Part shown: piece by piece, positions 11,031-22,060 of the stretch
Position numbering within the stretch: the first letter of the stretch is position 1
How the letters are laid out: each line of letters begins with the position of its first letter
NCBI GenBank assembly: GCA_009823395.1
Contig: CM020518.1
Location: 15,982,501 to 16,046,500 of the forward strand
From: Thamnaconus septentrionalis
Taxonomy: Eukaryota; Chordata; Actinopteri; Tetraodontiformes; Monacanthidae
Direction: 5' to 3'
Length of the DNA: 64,000 bases
The notes under the pieces: generated by a model
The model's input: only the letters and a program-made list of their open reading frames with translations
Told to the model about the DNA's origin: nothing
The model's database searches: none
Made by a program: the position numbers and the translations under genes

Positions 11031-11627
11031 CTTCCAGTTCCCAGAAGTCAACCAGGAAAACCAATCAGTATTCTCGTTGGAATCAGCTGCTTGGGCTTCT
11101 GCAAAAGCTTCAAGTCGGTGAATACCTTCAGAAATAGCATGACCGTCAGCATAATTTTCTGGAGTACGGCATGATTCACCCACAATGTGACAAACACCTC
11201 CTTTTTCTGCAGTAAGGAGATCAAGAACCATTCTGTTTTGGATGATCATTAGTCGCATAGCTGTGAGTTCTTCTTTAATGGAATAAGTAATGTTAATAGT
11301 CAGATTGGTCAAAGTCATGATTCCAAAATGTAAAGTATCGGTGAGGAGAAGAGCTTTTGCGACCCCCACCCACGGAAATAAAGTCCAAACAACCTTGTTT
11401 CCTGAGCTGTGAACCTTGAATTCAGGTGGGACGTCAGTTCCCCAAACCGAGTCATGTGCCTTGTACTTATACTGCTCTATTGATCGTCTGACGCGACCGT
11501 GTTGGTTGGTGTTAGGACTGGTTTCTGAAGCATAAAGCAAAAAGGTATGGTTAGTCAATGCTATTGGGGTGCACAAACCACTCCAATTATAAGGAAGGAA
11601 AAGGTAGACTTTATGACACATAACCAA
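10611..11627 (-). pseudogene. Chimeric open frame: ERV env followed by LINE reverse-transcriptase tail
   Basis: This is a 338-codon open frame. The first roughly 190 residues are envelope: a furin-type RVRR site, a hydrophobic fusion-peptide-like segment after it, coiled region, immunosuppressive-domain-like region ending QNRMVLDLL, and a CX6C motif in which the cysteine that normally follows is arginine. Near residue 199 it passes directly into LINE reverse-transcriptase C-terminal sequence. The envelope anchor lies beyond the insertion, so the product would lack it. The upstream env part is in another frame (11,561-11,779), showing an indel near 11,620. I regard it as a fossil, not a working gene. 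Confidence 0.65.
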
Positions 11628-12001
11628 TAGAAACCGTCAACAATTCGAGTACCTCGAATGCCTGGAGCAGTAATGTCACATATACCAGTCTTGTTCCCGA
11701 ACTGAGCAATTGGGGTACCAGAAGTTTTAAGACATGGATAATGCTGGAACCGAATGGTATCACAGTTTTCAGTTGACACTTTCCCAAAATGTAGTACCAG
11801 AACGATAGTAACAGGTTAGGAATCGTATTTCAGGAGAATATTGGACAACAGAGCTTTCCACGTGGAGGCGTTGTGGACCCGGCCTTTCCATCTTGCTGCT
11901 TTCGGAGGAATGAAGCGTTTCAATTCACCATTCACTCTTGCAGGTCCAGCGTTGTCCTCAACGTCGACAACGTTGGATGGTGGTTTGGCACACCACGTCA
12001 T
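11561..12001 (-). pseudogene. ERV env surface-subunit remnant, short copy
   Basis: Fragments in two frames (12,001-11,816 and 11,779-11,561) correspond to the continuous stretch at 20,131-19,754 in the sister copy. Conserved cysteine-containing segments are visible (YPCLKT, GICDI). The split shows additional indels in this copy. The N-terminal part overlaps the end of pol, as is common in simple retroviruses. Confidence 0.45.
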
Positions 12002-12168
12002 TCCTTCTCCTGGCTCTGGTCAGTTTCCAACACTGATCCGTTTGCAGTGGCTGGCGTGGACCCAAGTGGCTCGTTCGGCGACCTTCACTGCCGTCTGGGT
12101 GGTGAGGAGCACTTGGAATGGACCCTGCCACCGGTTGGCTCTCCAGTTCTTTTGACACAGGTCTTTGA

Positions 12169-12525
12169 TCAGGACGTAGTCACCTGACTGGAGATTGTGG
12201 AGTGGACCTGTGGACCTGTGGCTGGCACCGTGAGGGTGGCTGAAACCTGCTTCCCTATATCAGCTTGCATGGAAGACAAGTTGGAACAGTATGTCAGCAT
12301 AACATCTTCACACAACGCTGTTGATGGGAGGGACCCTTGTTCCGGACTCGCTTCTGTATGGGGAGGTGCTGCAAAAAGAATTTCAAAAGGACTGAGATTA
12401 GCACGAGCTCTGCGTCTCATTCTCATGTACATCAGGACAATGGGCAGCGCTTTCGGAAATGGAAGGCCAGTGTCTTCGCAACACTTTCCCAGTTTCTTTT
12501 TTAGTGTGCTATTTTCCTGTGGCTG
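12169..12525 (-). pseudogene. ERV integrase C-terminal fragment, short copy
   Basis: The reading matches residues downstream of the catalytic core of the integrase at 20,216-20,944 (LGKCCEDTGLPFPKALPIVL through the ALCEDVMLTYCSNLSS region). The frame is then shifted by an 8-bp direct duplication near 12,205, so the GPY-like C-terminal module is out of frame. The 5' end is lost at the deletion junction near 12,525. Confidence 0.6.
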
Positions 12526-13245
12526 AATCTGTGTGTCCACAGAATTTTGTGCAGCTGCAGAATTCAGAGAGCGGTGACCACCACTGTCAGAAGGTGGTGA
12601 CCATCAGTGGAGGAAACTTGTACAACTCACTTGTTGTCACTCGGTAGAAAAACACCTGGCGTTTGTCACATGATGATTTGAAGGTGTGTTGCTACTGTCT
12701 CACTTCTTTTCTTCAAATCATTGTCTCACACTTATGTGTGTGTCACTAAGTTTATGTTTGGCTCAATTACTGTTATGGCAGTGAATCAGGCATCAGTTGT
12801 TGGTGCAGTGTGGAGGAAGCTTCTGGAGCTCCTGTTTGTGTTAAACAGCTGCTTTTTCTTGTGTTGGTGGGTGTTTTAAATATTAAATTGAAAAAAAAAC
12901 CTACTGTTTAATGATTTTGTGTTCTCTGTTTTTTCCTCTTTTTGTGTTTTGCCTCACTGACTAACTCCTTGTTTAGACCTCAACATGTCTTTGTTGAATT
13001 TATCTCACTGCTGCCATCATGTCGTATCTCACACTGTTTGTCACCTGACGCATGATAGCTGCACTTGTGCAGTTGCTACACACTGACCTGTCTACCTATG
13101 TGTGTGCAGCACTGCATGGTTATCAGTAGCGTCTTGATGTTTGAGCTTTCATTGCGTGTCGCTTCCCCTTCATGCCGGAAACTTTGCAGTGGTTTTGTGT
13201 CAACCAGTTGCACAACAACACCTCAAATAATCTCAAGGTCTGGAG

Positions 13246-13365
13246 GACCTGAACAAGATTAGTCACTAAATGTTGGATCCTGCTGCCACCCCTGATGTCT
13301 TTGCTGGTCAGTGGCTGAAATAAAACTCGACTGTAGATGGCTTCATCATTGTCTGGGAAAATTGA
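13246..13365 (-). pseudogene. Orphan ITIM cytoplasmic exon (partial receptor unit 3b)
   Basis: After an acceptor-like TTTTCCCAG the sequence encodes the tail exon with AIYSRV and the FQPLTSKDIRGG...LVTNL segment. The usual KKD-stop end is missing: the frame runs on into spacer sequence to about 13,123. To the right, the intron resembles that of copy 3 up to about 13,580, then jumps into inter-unit spacer, so no signal, Ig or transmembrane exon accompanies it. A duplicate is at about 22,878-22,990. Confidence 0.55.
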
Positions 13366-13693
13366 GAAATAAGTCATTATTATATACTGCATGTTAAATG
13401 TGAGATCTTAAACATTTTAACAGTGTGTTACATAAGAGAAAATAAAAATACTGAATAACACTTGGAAAACTTGATGTGGTTCTAAAGAGTTAAGTTTTTG
13501 GGTTTGAGGTTAATCTGAATATTTGTGCTAAATCCTGTCAAGTAAAATGTGACGTTTGCAGATGGGACCCACTTGGTTCTCTGCAGCGGCGCAGTTTTAC
13601 TTATCGCTTCGCCTTCATGCCAGAAACGTCGGAGCGTTTTTTTTGTTTTGGTTTTGTGTCAACCAGATGCACAACAACGCCTCAAACAACCTT

Positions 13694-14633
13694 GTAACAA
13701 GGTAGGATGCAGGAAGTAGTGTAAGGGGGAAGTGACATCACACAATGTGAAGGAGGAAGGAAGTTATAAATCAGAGACACCTGTGCTGACAAAAAAAGCG
13801 GGAACTTCAAACAAAGAAGACCAAAAGAGCTGAAGCAGAACCAAAGAAAAGTGAGAAGTGAGATAAGGAGAAAAAGGATAACTAACCTGGATGTGGATGA
13901 AAAGAAATTGCAACGACCGGAGTGAACTAGAGGTGGACCTGACCACCAGTGTCTTGAAGGAGGAAGAAAAAGGATCTCCCTGGAACAGGCAAACCTGTTC
14001 GGAACCCCAAAACCCTTCCTTGGACCGGGTCAAAGACCGCTCTCCTCTCCCTCAGCTAAGTTCTTCCACCTCCTTATTCTCCAGGCTTCTCCACCTGGCT
14101 GCTGTCGTTACATGCTCTCTTGCTTCTTCATCATCCTCCCTCTCTGACTACACCCACACACACACACCCACACACACGCACACTACACTCACACTCCACA
14201 TACATGAACTGAACTGAACAGGTCTACACACACACACTACATTCATGAACTGAGCTGAACTGGAATCTACCTGACCACACACCTTCACATACATATTGAA
14301 AGGACTAATTTGAATATTTTGGATATCTCTGAGATTTTGACTGCTTGTGTTTTTTTCAGGAAATTTGGGTTTGTATAAATGTTTGTTTGTTGATGCATAT
14401 TTTTGAGAAAGTGACTATGAATCTCGCCGTTTATGTTGTAATGAATTTTGTTGTACTTTAAATCACCCTTACCTTGCAAACTTACTTTTTGGTTCCCTTA
14501 TTGTGTAAATTTTGTAGGGAGTATAATAGTCATAAGTCGGGTGTTCTCGCCACACTTTCCATTATAAAAAGAATATCTATATTAAGATTTAAAGTTATTT
14601 TTCTGACAGAGTGAATTCTGTCTGGCGCCCAAC
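13694..14633 (+). mobile_element. LTR-like fragment followed by a tRNA-Lys-type primer-binding site
   Basis: About 930 bp beginning TGTAACAAGG is followed at 14,623-14,633 by TGGCGCCCAAC, the start of a lysine-tRNA-type primer-binding site. A TATA-like TTATAAAT lies near 13,766 and a CA-rich tract near 14,150-14,180. It is on the strand opposite to the pol/env remnant, so it is probably a separate element reduced to 5' LTR plus leader. No gag or pol follows. A near-identical copy is at 23,247-24,186. The exact 3' LTR edge is unclear because no CA dinucleotide directly precedes the PBS. Confidence 0.5.
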
Positions 14634-14861
14634 ACTCAAACGTTTTATATAGGTTTGGAGAGACGTCCTCTGCTACAACCTCAAGGTCAACAAATATTAT
14701 TGGCTTCAAGAGTAGATTTTAATTCAGAAGTACAGTCAAGTTCAGCCTTCATTTCTAAACAGAGGTAATTATCCACAGAGACAAGATACACATTCTCACG
14801 GCAGATAATTTTACATTTCAACTCAGTTTCAGAGCGAAGCGTTGTTCAGAAAGAATAAAGT

Positions 14862-16624
14862 TTAGTCGTCCTTAGCAGGATTAGTCACTAAACGTTGGAT
14901 CCTGCTGACAACCCTGATGTCTTTGCTGGTCACTGGCTGAAATAGAACCCGACTGTAGATAGATTCATCATTGTTGTCTGGGAAAACAAAGAAATTAGTC
15001 ATTATTATATGCTACATGTTAAATGTGAGGTATTAAACATCTTAACAGTGTGTTACATAAAAGAAAATAAAAACACTGAATAACACTTGGAGGTTTATGT
15101 TAATTGGAATATTTGTGCTAAATCCTGTCAAGTAAAATGTGACGTTTGCAGATGAAACCCACTTGGTTCTAATAAACAAAGAATGTGAAAACATGCAGAG
15201 AAACCTAGCAACACAATGCAAGTTTTAGTAGAGGGAAATAGAATAGATCAATTGTGATCATATATATTTTATAATTGCGTAGAACTAAAGGGGTGATTGA
15301 GAATTTGGATCATCATTGGAGACCATTTCTACACATTTCATCCAGTCTGATAGTTTTGCAGAGTTGACGGGTGCTAGGCTAGCACAAGTCAATGATTTCC
15401 TCCAGCCTGCCAGTAAAATCAGTCCTACCCACTCCACAGTGGGTAAGACTAGTTTCTCAGCAGCAGCGGAGTTTGACTTTTCCTTGATTAGTAGCTTAAC
15501 ATCGAAAGGTAAACAGAGGAGACCAATAATATCAGTCTGCCAATGTTGCAGGCTTAAGGTGGCTACTTCCAAATACAGGAAGTACAGCCACGCGCTAACT
15601 GCTCCTGAATCACTAGTCCCTAAAAATGCAATGTGATCATTGCTATGGAAGAGTAGTTGTATTTCCCAACATTGTTCTATCAACACAGACATGGACATCA
15701 GTCCTGCTCACCATCAGCAGCTGCTCCTGGTTTGAAGTTTCTCTTCTCAAGATAAACAGCTACAAGAAGGATGAGGACATCTCCGACAGTCATCGCTACC
15801 ACAGTCGCAGTCATATAGTGTGGAGCAAAGACAACTGCATAATTATCATACCACCAGCAGGATTCATTCACCCAAAGCATTTTCTGCTGTTGGCTGAAGT
15901 GGTTCCAGACAGTGCACACCACCTTTCCGGTCCTGTTGCTGGGCAGCGTAATCCTTTGTGACTGTGGACGACCTGGTGTGAGCGGCAGCAGGTCTCCATC
16001 CAGGGTGAGGTTGAAGTTCAGCTGGTCACCCTCAGCATAGCAGGTGATGGTCCTATTCTCTGCTGACAGGCACCACTGTGACAGGTCCACCCTGGACACA
16101 GCAGCTGCAGAAGACATTCAGTCTCACTTCAATGTCTGTCTGCTGTAGATATTGTATCTCATCTTCTCTTCACCTACCTAGTATCTGGACATGCATGACT
16201 TCCCTCTGAATAGTTCCATTGTTTCCATGCCGCTCCAAGGTGTATTTTCCAGAGTGGAACGTCTGGGCACGTCCCAACATCAGCGTTCCATTGGTGAGGA
16301 ACTTTGTTTCGTTGGTATATTCCATATACAGTGTGCCGATGCCATTTATTGGGATATTCAGAATTCTACCACTCTCACCTTTCGTCAGCATGATGCCTGA
16401 CTTTGGTAAGTGGAAGAGCAGAAGCTGCCCAGATGCTCCTGAACACTGTGTCTGAGGTGGAGTCATTAAAAAATTGCACTCAATGGAACCTAAAATGAAC
16501 AGTGAAATAAAGGAGTTCAGTAAAAGGATGACACACATAACAGGATTGAGTTGGACACGATGGAAAAACCTTTAGCCTGGACCGAAGATGTCAGCACCAT
16601 GAAGACGGCCAAGATGGAGATCAT
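14862..16624 (-). CDS. CD2/SLAM-like two-Ig-domain receptor with ITIM tail (copy 4, intact)
   Basis: Coding exons are 16570-16624 (signal peptide), 16178-16489 (V-like Ig, 312 nt), 15712-16104 (C2-like Ig fused with transmembrane, 393 nt) and 14862-14977 (cytoplasmic, stop at 14864-14862). The sum is 876 nt, 291 residues, with all junctions phase 1. The C2 domain has the CLSAEN...TCYAEG and CTVWNHFS cysteine pattern. Unlike copies 2 and 6, no intron separates C2 from the membrane segment: reading continues through CWWYDNYAVVF into TATVVAMTVGDVLILLVAVYL, then EKRNFK. The tail has SIYSRV (ITIM consensus S-x-Y-x-x-V). Predicted role: type I leukocyte surface receptor with inhibitory signalling potential; inferred from family only. 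It lies in a duplicated block with copy 3. Confidence 0.68.
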
Positions 16625-17836
16625 CTTTCATCTGTTCAAATACGGTGATGATGTTGAAATGACGACTCTGTGTTGCAGAATTGATTCCAAAGTAGATTTT
16701 TTTTTAATATGTAAATGTGCAACTCACCTGTTTCACTGACGCAGTGGACCCTCAGACTCCTTTTTTGTCTTCCTTCTCTTCTTGAGTGAAACTCGTCCAG
16801 GAAGTGGCCGTTAGTTCATTTGCAGCCCCAGAGGAGGAGGAGACTTCTTCTTCTCTTCCAGTCAGTGACGTCCTGGTGCTGCTGATGGTGATGATAGTGG
16901 TGGACGAGTTGGCAAGTAAATACTCCGTTAATGTCCGTTACTGTGCTCTGTTACTGTCCTTGCGTAGGTTTTTCAGGTACTTTGTACTTTTAGAAGTATT
17001 TATATTCTTGACAACTTTTTACTTTTATTCAGTGACATTTTTAACATAAATCACTGAAGCAAGAATTTAGATTGGAACAATAATAATAATAATAATAATG
17101 ATAACAATAAGAAGAATAAACCTTAGTTAGTGGAACCACATTGTGCTTCAGGTTTGATTGGCAGTATAATTGCCAGGTTTTCTTTTTGTTTCTTAACCTT
17201 CATCTTCGTCAGGTTTTGTTTTCTGCAGTCTGAGCACATTCCTGTTGACTTCACTGACTTGACGACTTGTGACTCGGTGAGCCCTTGTTTTTACCAAAGT
17301 CACCTTCATCATCAACTTTGACTGAGTACCTTCCTGTTGGCTTGTTGCATTGTTGACTTGATAACTTGGGGACTTGAAGACTGGATGACTTGTTGACTTG
17401 ATAACTACACTTCTCCAGGTTAACTGAGAGGGCAAGAAGTCGAAAGTTAACCGAAACCAGACAGATATGAAAAACGCTACTAGACAAGATATGAAAAAAC
17501 ACTCCAAAGCATGTGCAGAGAAGTCACGAGGCAGGCTTCAGGCCTTTTGGTCCAATTTTCCTTTACATTTCCCCCTTTTGATCATTCAATGATCACTTTC
17601 AGAAAACAAATTGACAGGGAATTAAAAACTCAACAACATCAATGTGGACTCATCCAGTCGGGTTTAAAATCTACACATCATAAGTGAGTTCACGAAAATA
17701 GCTGTTTTTGTGGTCTATAGGACCTATATCGAGAGCAAAAAGAATGGGAGTTTGGTTATATAATCAAAGCAGAGGATAAAATATGTTCGCTCTTCAAACA
17801 AACATCAGTCAAATTTCTTACACGGGAACAGAGATG

Positions 17837-18031
17837 TTAGATGAAATCATCGTCACAAGTCAACACAGGAAATAAGTCAGGTTTTTGAGATGAAAGACAA
17901 CATTTGTTATCATGCAAGTGAGGAGCCGAAGGCGTTTTCATCATAGATATAGAATCAGCATCATTTACACATCTTCTGAGCAGCGGCACAGCACAACAGG
18001 AAATAACCATGAGAACGACTAGCGCAATCAA
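17837..18031 (-). pseudogene. ERV env C-terminal remnant, longer copy
   Basis: Duplicate of the segment at 9,647-9,841: hydrophobic anchor (ALVVLMVISCCAVPLL) followed by RRC and a short polar tail. It is separated from the upstream env by the LINE fragment. Confidence 0.6.
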
Positions 18032-18052
18032 AACAGGAGTCAGGAGTGTGAT

Positions 18053-19223
18053 AATAATAATAATAATAAACTTTTATTTGTACAGCGCTAAATCACAACC
18101 AATGGCGTCTCAAAGCGCTTTATACAATCAGAGAGAACCAACTGGGCCCCCGGAGCAAGCAAGATGCGACAGTGGCTGGGAAAAACTCCCCTGTGGGAAG
18201 AAACCTAGGGCAGAACCAGACTCCAGAGGGCCATCATCTGCCTATGAGTAGTTGGGGTGAAATACAAAAATAGAGGAGATACAGAGAAAGAGAGAAAGGA
18301 GTAGAGTGAGCCAGGGTGGCAGACAGGACAGAGTGAAAAACAGATACACCAACCAGGCATTCACAAAACGGATATAAACACAAAGAATAGGAAATAATTC
18401 AAGGCTGCTGTCCGTGTGGGCTGTACGTGTCCATGCTTTGGAAGGCAAGAGCCTATCCCGATGGACAATCTGCCGATAGGACAAGTCCAGGTCCTAGGCG
18501 TGGTGGTGGGACAAGCGATGACACCAAGACCCCCAGGACAGCACAATCCAGCTCCTGGCGCAGTGGTCATCACCTGCCGGGGACACAGAGACTGCGGCAG
18601 TATCATGCATATCGAGCATACTGTACAAAGCATAATGAGAGCTAGTTTGGACAGAGTAGATAGAGTCAAAAGAGTCAAAGATTGATTGGGTGAGGAGAGT
18701 GATAGAAGCTCCGCCTGCACAGAGCAACGATCCCTGTAACGGGAGCGAAAGATCTCCCTCCACGGCGTAAGCCTATAGCAGCTTAACTGACAGTGGATGG
18801 AATCTAACTATAAGCTTTAAGAAAAAGGAAAGTCTTAAGTCTACTCCTAAATAAACTAACTGTGTCTGCCCCCCTCACCGAGGCTGGAAGATGATTCCAA
18901 AATAAAGGTGCCAGGAAACTGAAACACCTACCTCCTGACCTAACTCTAGAAATTTTTGGGATAACTAAAAGACCTGAATCCTCAGAGCGAAGGGCTCTTG
19001 GAGGATGATAAAGTTCAATTAGTTCCCTAATATAAGAAGGAGCCTGAGAATAAAGAGCTTTGTAAGTTAAAACTAGAATCTTAAATTCAATTCTAAATTT
19101 GACAGGCAGCCAATGCAAGGAAGCTAAGATTGGAGTAATATGCTGCCTCCTTCTAGTTCCGGTTAACAATCGTGCCGCAGAGTTTTGGATTAACTGTAAT
19201 GTCCTACAGTACATAAGCAGAGC
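18053..19223 (-). mobile_element. LINE (L2/CR1-like) fragment inside env, duplicate
   Basis: Near-identical to 9,861-11,030: reverse-transcriptase C-terminus ending near 18,804, then 3' UTR and (ATT)n tail near 18,053-18,070. Sharing of both junctions with the other block shows it predates the duplication. Confidence 0.7.
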
Positions 19224-19820
19224 CTTCCAGTTCCCAGAAGTCAACCAGGAAAACCAATCAGTATTCTCGTTGGAATCAGCTGCTTGGGCTTCTGCAAAAG
19301 CTTTACGTCGGTGAATACCTTCAGAAATAGCATGACCGTCAGCATAATCTTCTGGAGTACGGCATGATTCACCCACAATGTGACAAACACCTCCTTTTTC
19401 TGCAGTAAGGAGATCAAGAACCATTCTGTTTTGGATAATCATTAGTCGCATAGCTGTGAGTTCTTCTTTAATGGAATAAGTAATGTTAATAGTCAGATTG
19501 GTCAAAGTCATGATTCCAAAATGTAAAGGATCGGCGAGGAGAAGAGCTTTTGCGACCCCCACCCACGGAAATAAAGTCAAAACAACCTTGTTTCCTGAGC
19601 TGTGAACCTTGAATTCAGGTGGGACGTCAGTTCCCCAAACCGAGTCATGTGCCTTGTACTTATACTGCTCTATTGATCGTCTGACGCGACCGTGTTGGTT
19701 GGTGTTAGGACTGGTTTCTGAAGCATAAAGCAAAAAGGTATGGTTAGTCAATGCTATTGGGGTGCACAAACCACTCCAATTATAAGGAAGGAAAAGGTAG
19801 ACTTTATGACACATAACCAA
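18804..19820 (-). pseudogene. Chimeric env/LINE open frame, duplicate
   Basis: A 338-codon frame that differs only at scattered residues from that at 10,611-11,627. It keeps the RVRR cleavage site, fusion-peptide-like segment and CX6C motif followed by R, then runs into LINE sequence. The continuation of the surface subunit upstream lies in another frame (20,131-19,754), so env is frameshifted near 19,810. Confidence 0.65.
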
Positions 19821-20131
19821 TAGAAACCGTCAACAATTCGAGTACCTCGAATGCCTGGAGCAGTAATGTCACATATACCAGTCTTGTTCCCGAACTGAGC
19901 AATTGGGGTACCATAAGTTTTAAGACATGGATAATGCTGGAACCGAATGGTATCACAGTTTTCAGTTGACACTTTCCCCAAAAATGTAGTACCAGAACGA
20001 TAGTAACAGGTTAGGAATCGTATTTCAGGAGAATATTGGACAACAGAGCTTTCCACGTGGAGGGCGTTGTGGACCCGGCCTTTCCATCTTGCTGCTTTCG
20101 GAGGAATGAAGCGTTTCAATTCACCATTCAC
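19754..20131 (-). pseudogene. ERV env surface-subunit remnant, longer copy
   Basis: An open stretch of 125 residues with conserved-looking cysteine segments (FLTCYY, YPCLKT, GICDI) and a C-terminus that shifts frame relative to the next env segment. The start of env overlaps the end of the integrase frame. Confidence 0.5.
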
Positions 20132-20215
20132 TCTTGCAGGTCCAGCGTTGTCCTCAACGTCGACAACGTTGGATGGTGGTTTGGCACACCACGTCCTTCC
20201 TTCTCCTGGCTCTGG

Positions 20216-21184
20216 TCAGTTTCCAACACTGATCCGTTTGCAGTGGCTGGCGTGGACCAAAGTGGCTCGTTCGGCGACCTTCACTGCCGTCTGGGTGGTG
20301 AGGAGCACTTGGAATGGACCCTGCCACCGGTTGGCTCTCCAGTTCTTTTGACACAGGTCTTTGATCAGGACGTAGTCACCTGACTGGAGATTGTGGAGTG
20401 GACCTGTGGCTGGCACCGTGAGGGTGGCTGAAACCTGCTTCCCTATATCAGCTTGCATGGAAGACAAGTTGGAACAGTATGTCAGCATAACATCTTCACA
20501 CAACGCTGTTGATGGGAGGGACCCTTGTTCCGGACTCGCTTCTGTATGGGGAGGTGCTGCAAAAAGAATTTCAAAAGGACTGAGATTAGCACGAGCTCTG
20601 CGTCTCATTCTCATGTACATCAGGACAATGGGCAGCGCTTTCGGAAATGGAAGGCCAGTGTCTTCGCAACACTTTCCCAGTTTCTTTTTTAGTGTGCTAT
20701 TTTCCCTTTCCACAGCCCCACCACTGGCAGGGTGATAGGCACAGTGTTTTCTCTTATCAATGCCAAACAGCTTTCCAATCTGGTTGAGCGCTTCATTAGC
20801 AAAATGAGAACCATTATTGCTTGAAATTTTCCTCGGAATTCCCCATCTTGGAATTCTCTCGGTCAATAGAGCTTTAGCCACGTCATTTGCTGACTGTGCA
20901 TTGCAGGGGAACGCTTCAACCCATTTTGACCACATGTCTACCATGACAAGACAGTACTTTTTTCATCCTGCAGGTGACAACTCAATGAAGTCCATCATGA
21001 GACGTTTAAATGGTTTTGTTGGAGGCGGGTGTGCTGCTGGCATTGTCTTGATCGGTCGACCTGATTTTTGAGCGGCACAAATTAGACAGGCTTCACAATG
21101 CTTTTGGGCTGTTACTGAAAATCCTTTTGTGAACCAAAATTGGTTAATCATTTCCAGCATTCCCCCTTTTGACACATGGTCCAA
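20216..21184 (-). pseudogene. ERV integrase remnant
   Basis: The N-terminal part (21,184-20,963) shows a CEACLIC zinc-binding half and the first catalytic region (MMDFIEL), then meets an in-frame TGA near 20,956. The next part (20,944-20,216, 242 residues) covers the core. The usual second catalytic D of the S-D-N-G motif reads N (SSNNGSHF). The downstream E-containing helix and a C-terminal GPY-like module are recognisable. The stop and the altered catalytic residue both indicate inactivity. Confidence 0.72.
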
Positions 21185-21196
21185 CCCGTGTGTCAG

Positions 21197-22060
21197 TTAG
21201 GCAAAATGAGGAAAGAAATGTTTGGGCAGGCAGGGATTGCCATGTGGACCTGTCCACACGTTTGTCTCAGCATCGTAGCTAGCACCCGCAGATTTCCATA
21301 GGCGACGCTCATCTGGGGTTGCGAAACCCTGGAGATCTGAGAGAGATGCAGGTGGAGACAAAGGTGGAGTTAAATTCTGTACTGCAGTTACCGACAGAGG
21401 TTGCAGTGCTGCAGCCTTAGCCGCTGCATCAGCTCTCACATTTCCCTGTGAGACTGGGTCGTCGGCGCGAGTGTGAGCTGAGCACTTGCAAACGGAAATG
21501 GAAGAGGGAAGTAGGATTGCTTCCAGCAAATCTGCAATGAGATGGTGGTTTAGGACAGGCTTGCCATCAGATTTCAAAAATTTTCTACACTTCCAAAGTG
21601 TGCCAAAATCATGAACAACCCCAAATGCATATCGTGAGTCTGTGTAAATGGTAACCGTTTTCCCTTCTGCTATTTTGCAGGCTTCAGTGAGCGCGACAAG
21701 TTCTGCCCCTTGTGCTGAGAGGTGACATGGAAGAGGGCCAGAGGCCAAAACAGCAGAGTCAGATACAACAGCAAATCCCACTCTGTTGGTTCCCTGTTCA
21801 TCACGAGAAGCGGAACCATCTGTATACAAGAGAAAATCAGGATTAGTTAGGGGTTTGTCAGTCAAGTCAGCTCTGGGAGAGCACACAACCTCCAGTTCAG
21901 CCACACAGTCATGGGGGTCACCGTCAGTCAGAAGTGGCATCAGTGAGGCTGGGTTGAGTGTGTTGCAGCTCTTGACAACGACGTTTGGCATGTGTGGTTG
22001 GGTGTGCATGAGTGCGCCACTGGAAGGAAGCTGCTGGTTAGTGTAGCCGCCTGGCCACAC
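21197..22060 (-). pseudogene. ERV pol fragment: connection region and RNase H
   Basis: A 287-residue frame with RNase H hallmarks in order: FLLYTDGSA (first catalytic D), AELVALTEA (E), TIYTDSRYAFGVV (D), and a distal NVRADAAAKAA (D). Reverse transcriptase proper is missing upstream. A TAA ends the frame where the integrase zinc domain should continue (LTHGLDHVSKGG after the stop), so pol is broken here. Confidence 0.75.

Larger units (their letters stand above)
9219..12525 (-). mobile_element. Decayed endogenous retrovirus (gamma/epsilon-like), short copy
   Basis: Minus-strand order from the right is: integrase C-terminal fragment (about 12,525-12,169), env surface part, env transmembrane part interrupted by a LINE fragment, env C-terminus, a polypurine tract near 9,390 (AAAAGGGGGAA on the minus strand), and the start of a 3' LTR (TGTAAAGG at about 9,378). 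The LTR is cut off after about 160 bp. Gag, protease, reverse transcriptase, RNase H and the 5' LTR are missing. Compared with the sister insertion at 17,405-22,160, this copy ends inside integrase at a TTCC junction and continues into host sequence. It also has an 8-bp direct duplication (TGGACCTG, near 12,205) that shifts the integrase frame. It is not coding-competent. Confidence 0.75.

Noticed and set aside
13891..14217. 108-codon plus-strand frame within the LTR-like fragment (duplicate at 23,445-23,771)
   Set aside because: It ends in CA-repeat sequence and has no recognised retroviral domain. It is kept open in both blocks only because they are recent duplicates.
15285..15698. 137-codon minus-strand frame conserved between receptor copies (also 24,837-25,250 and 7,166-7,516)
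   Set aside because: It lies in the intron between transmembrane and cytoplasmic exons. Conservation is explained by recent duplication, it is broken or shortened in copies 1, 2 and 6, and the direct join of transmembrane exon to tail exon already gives a correct frame.
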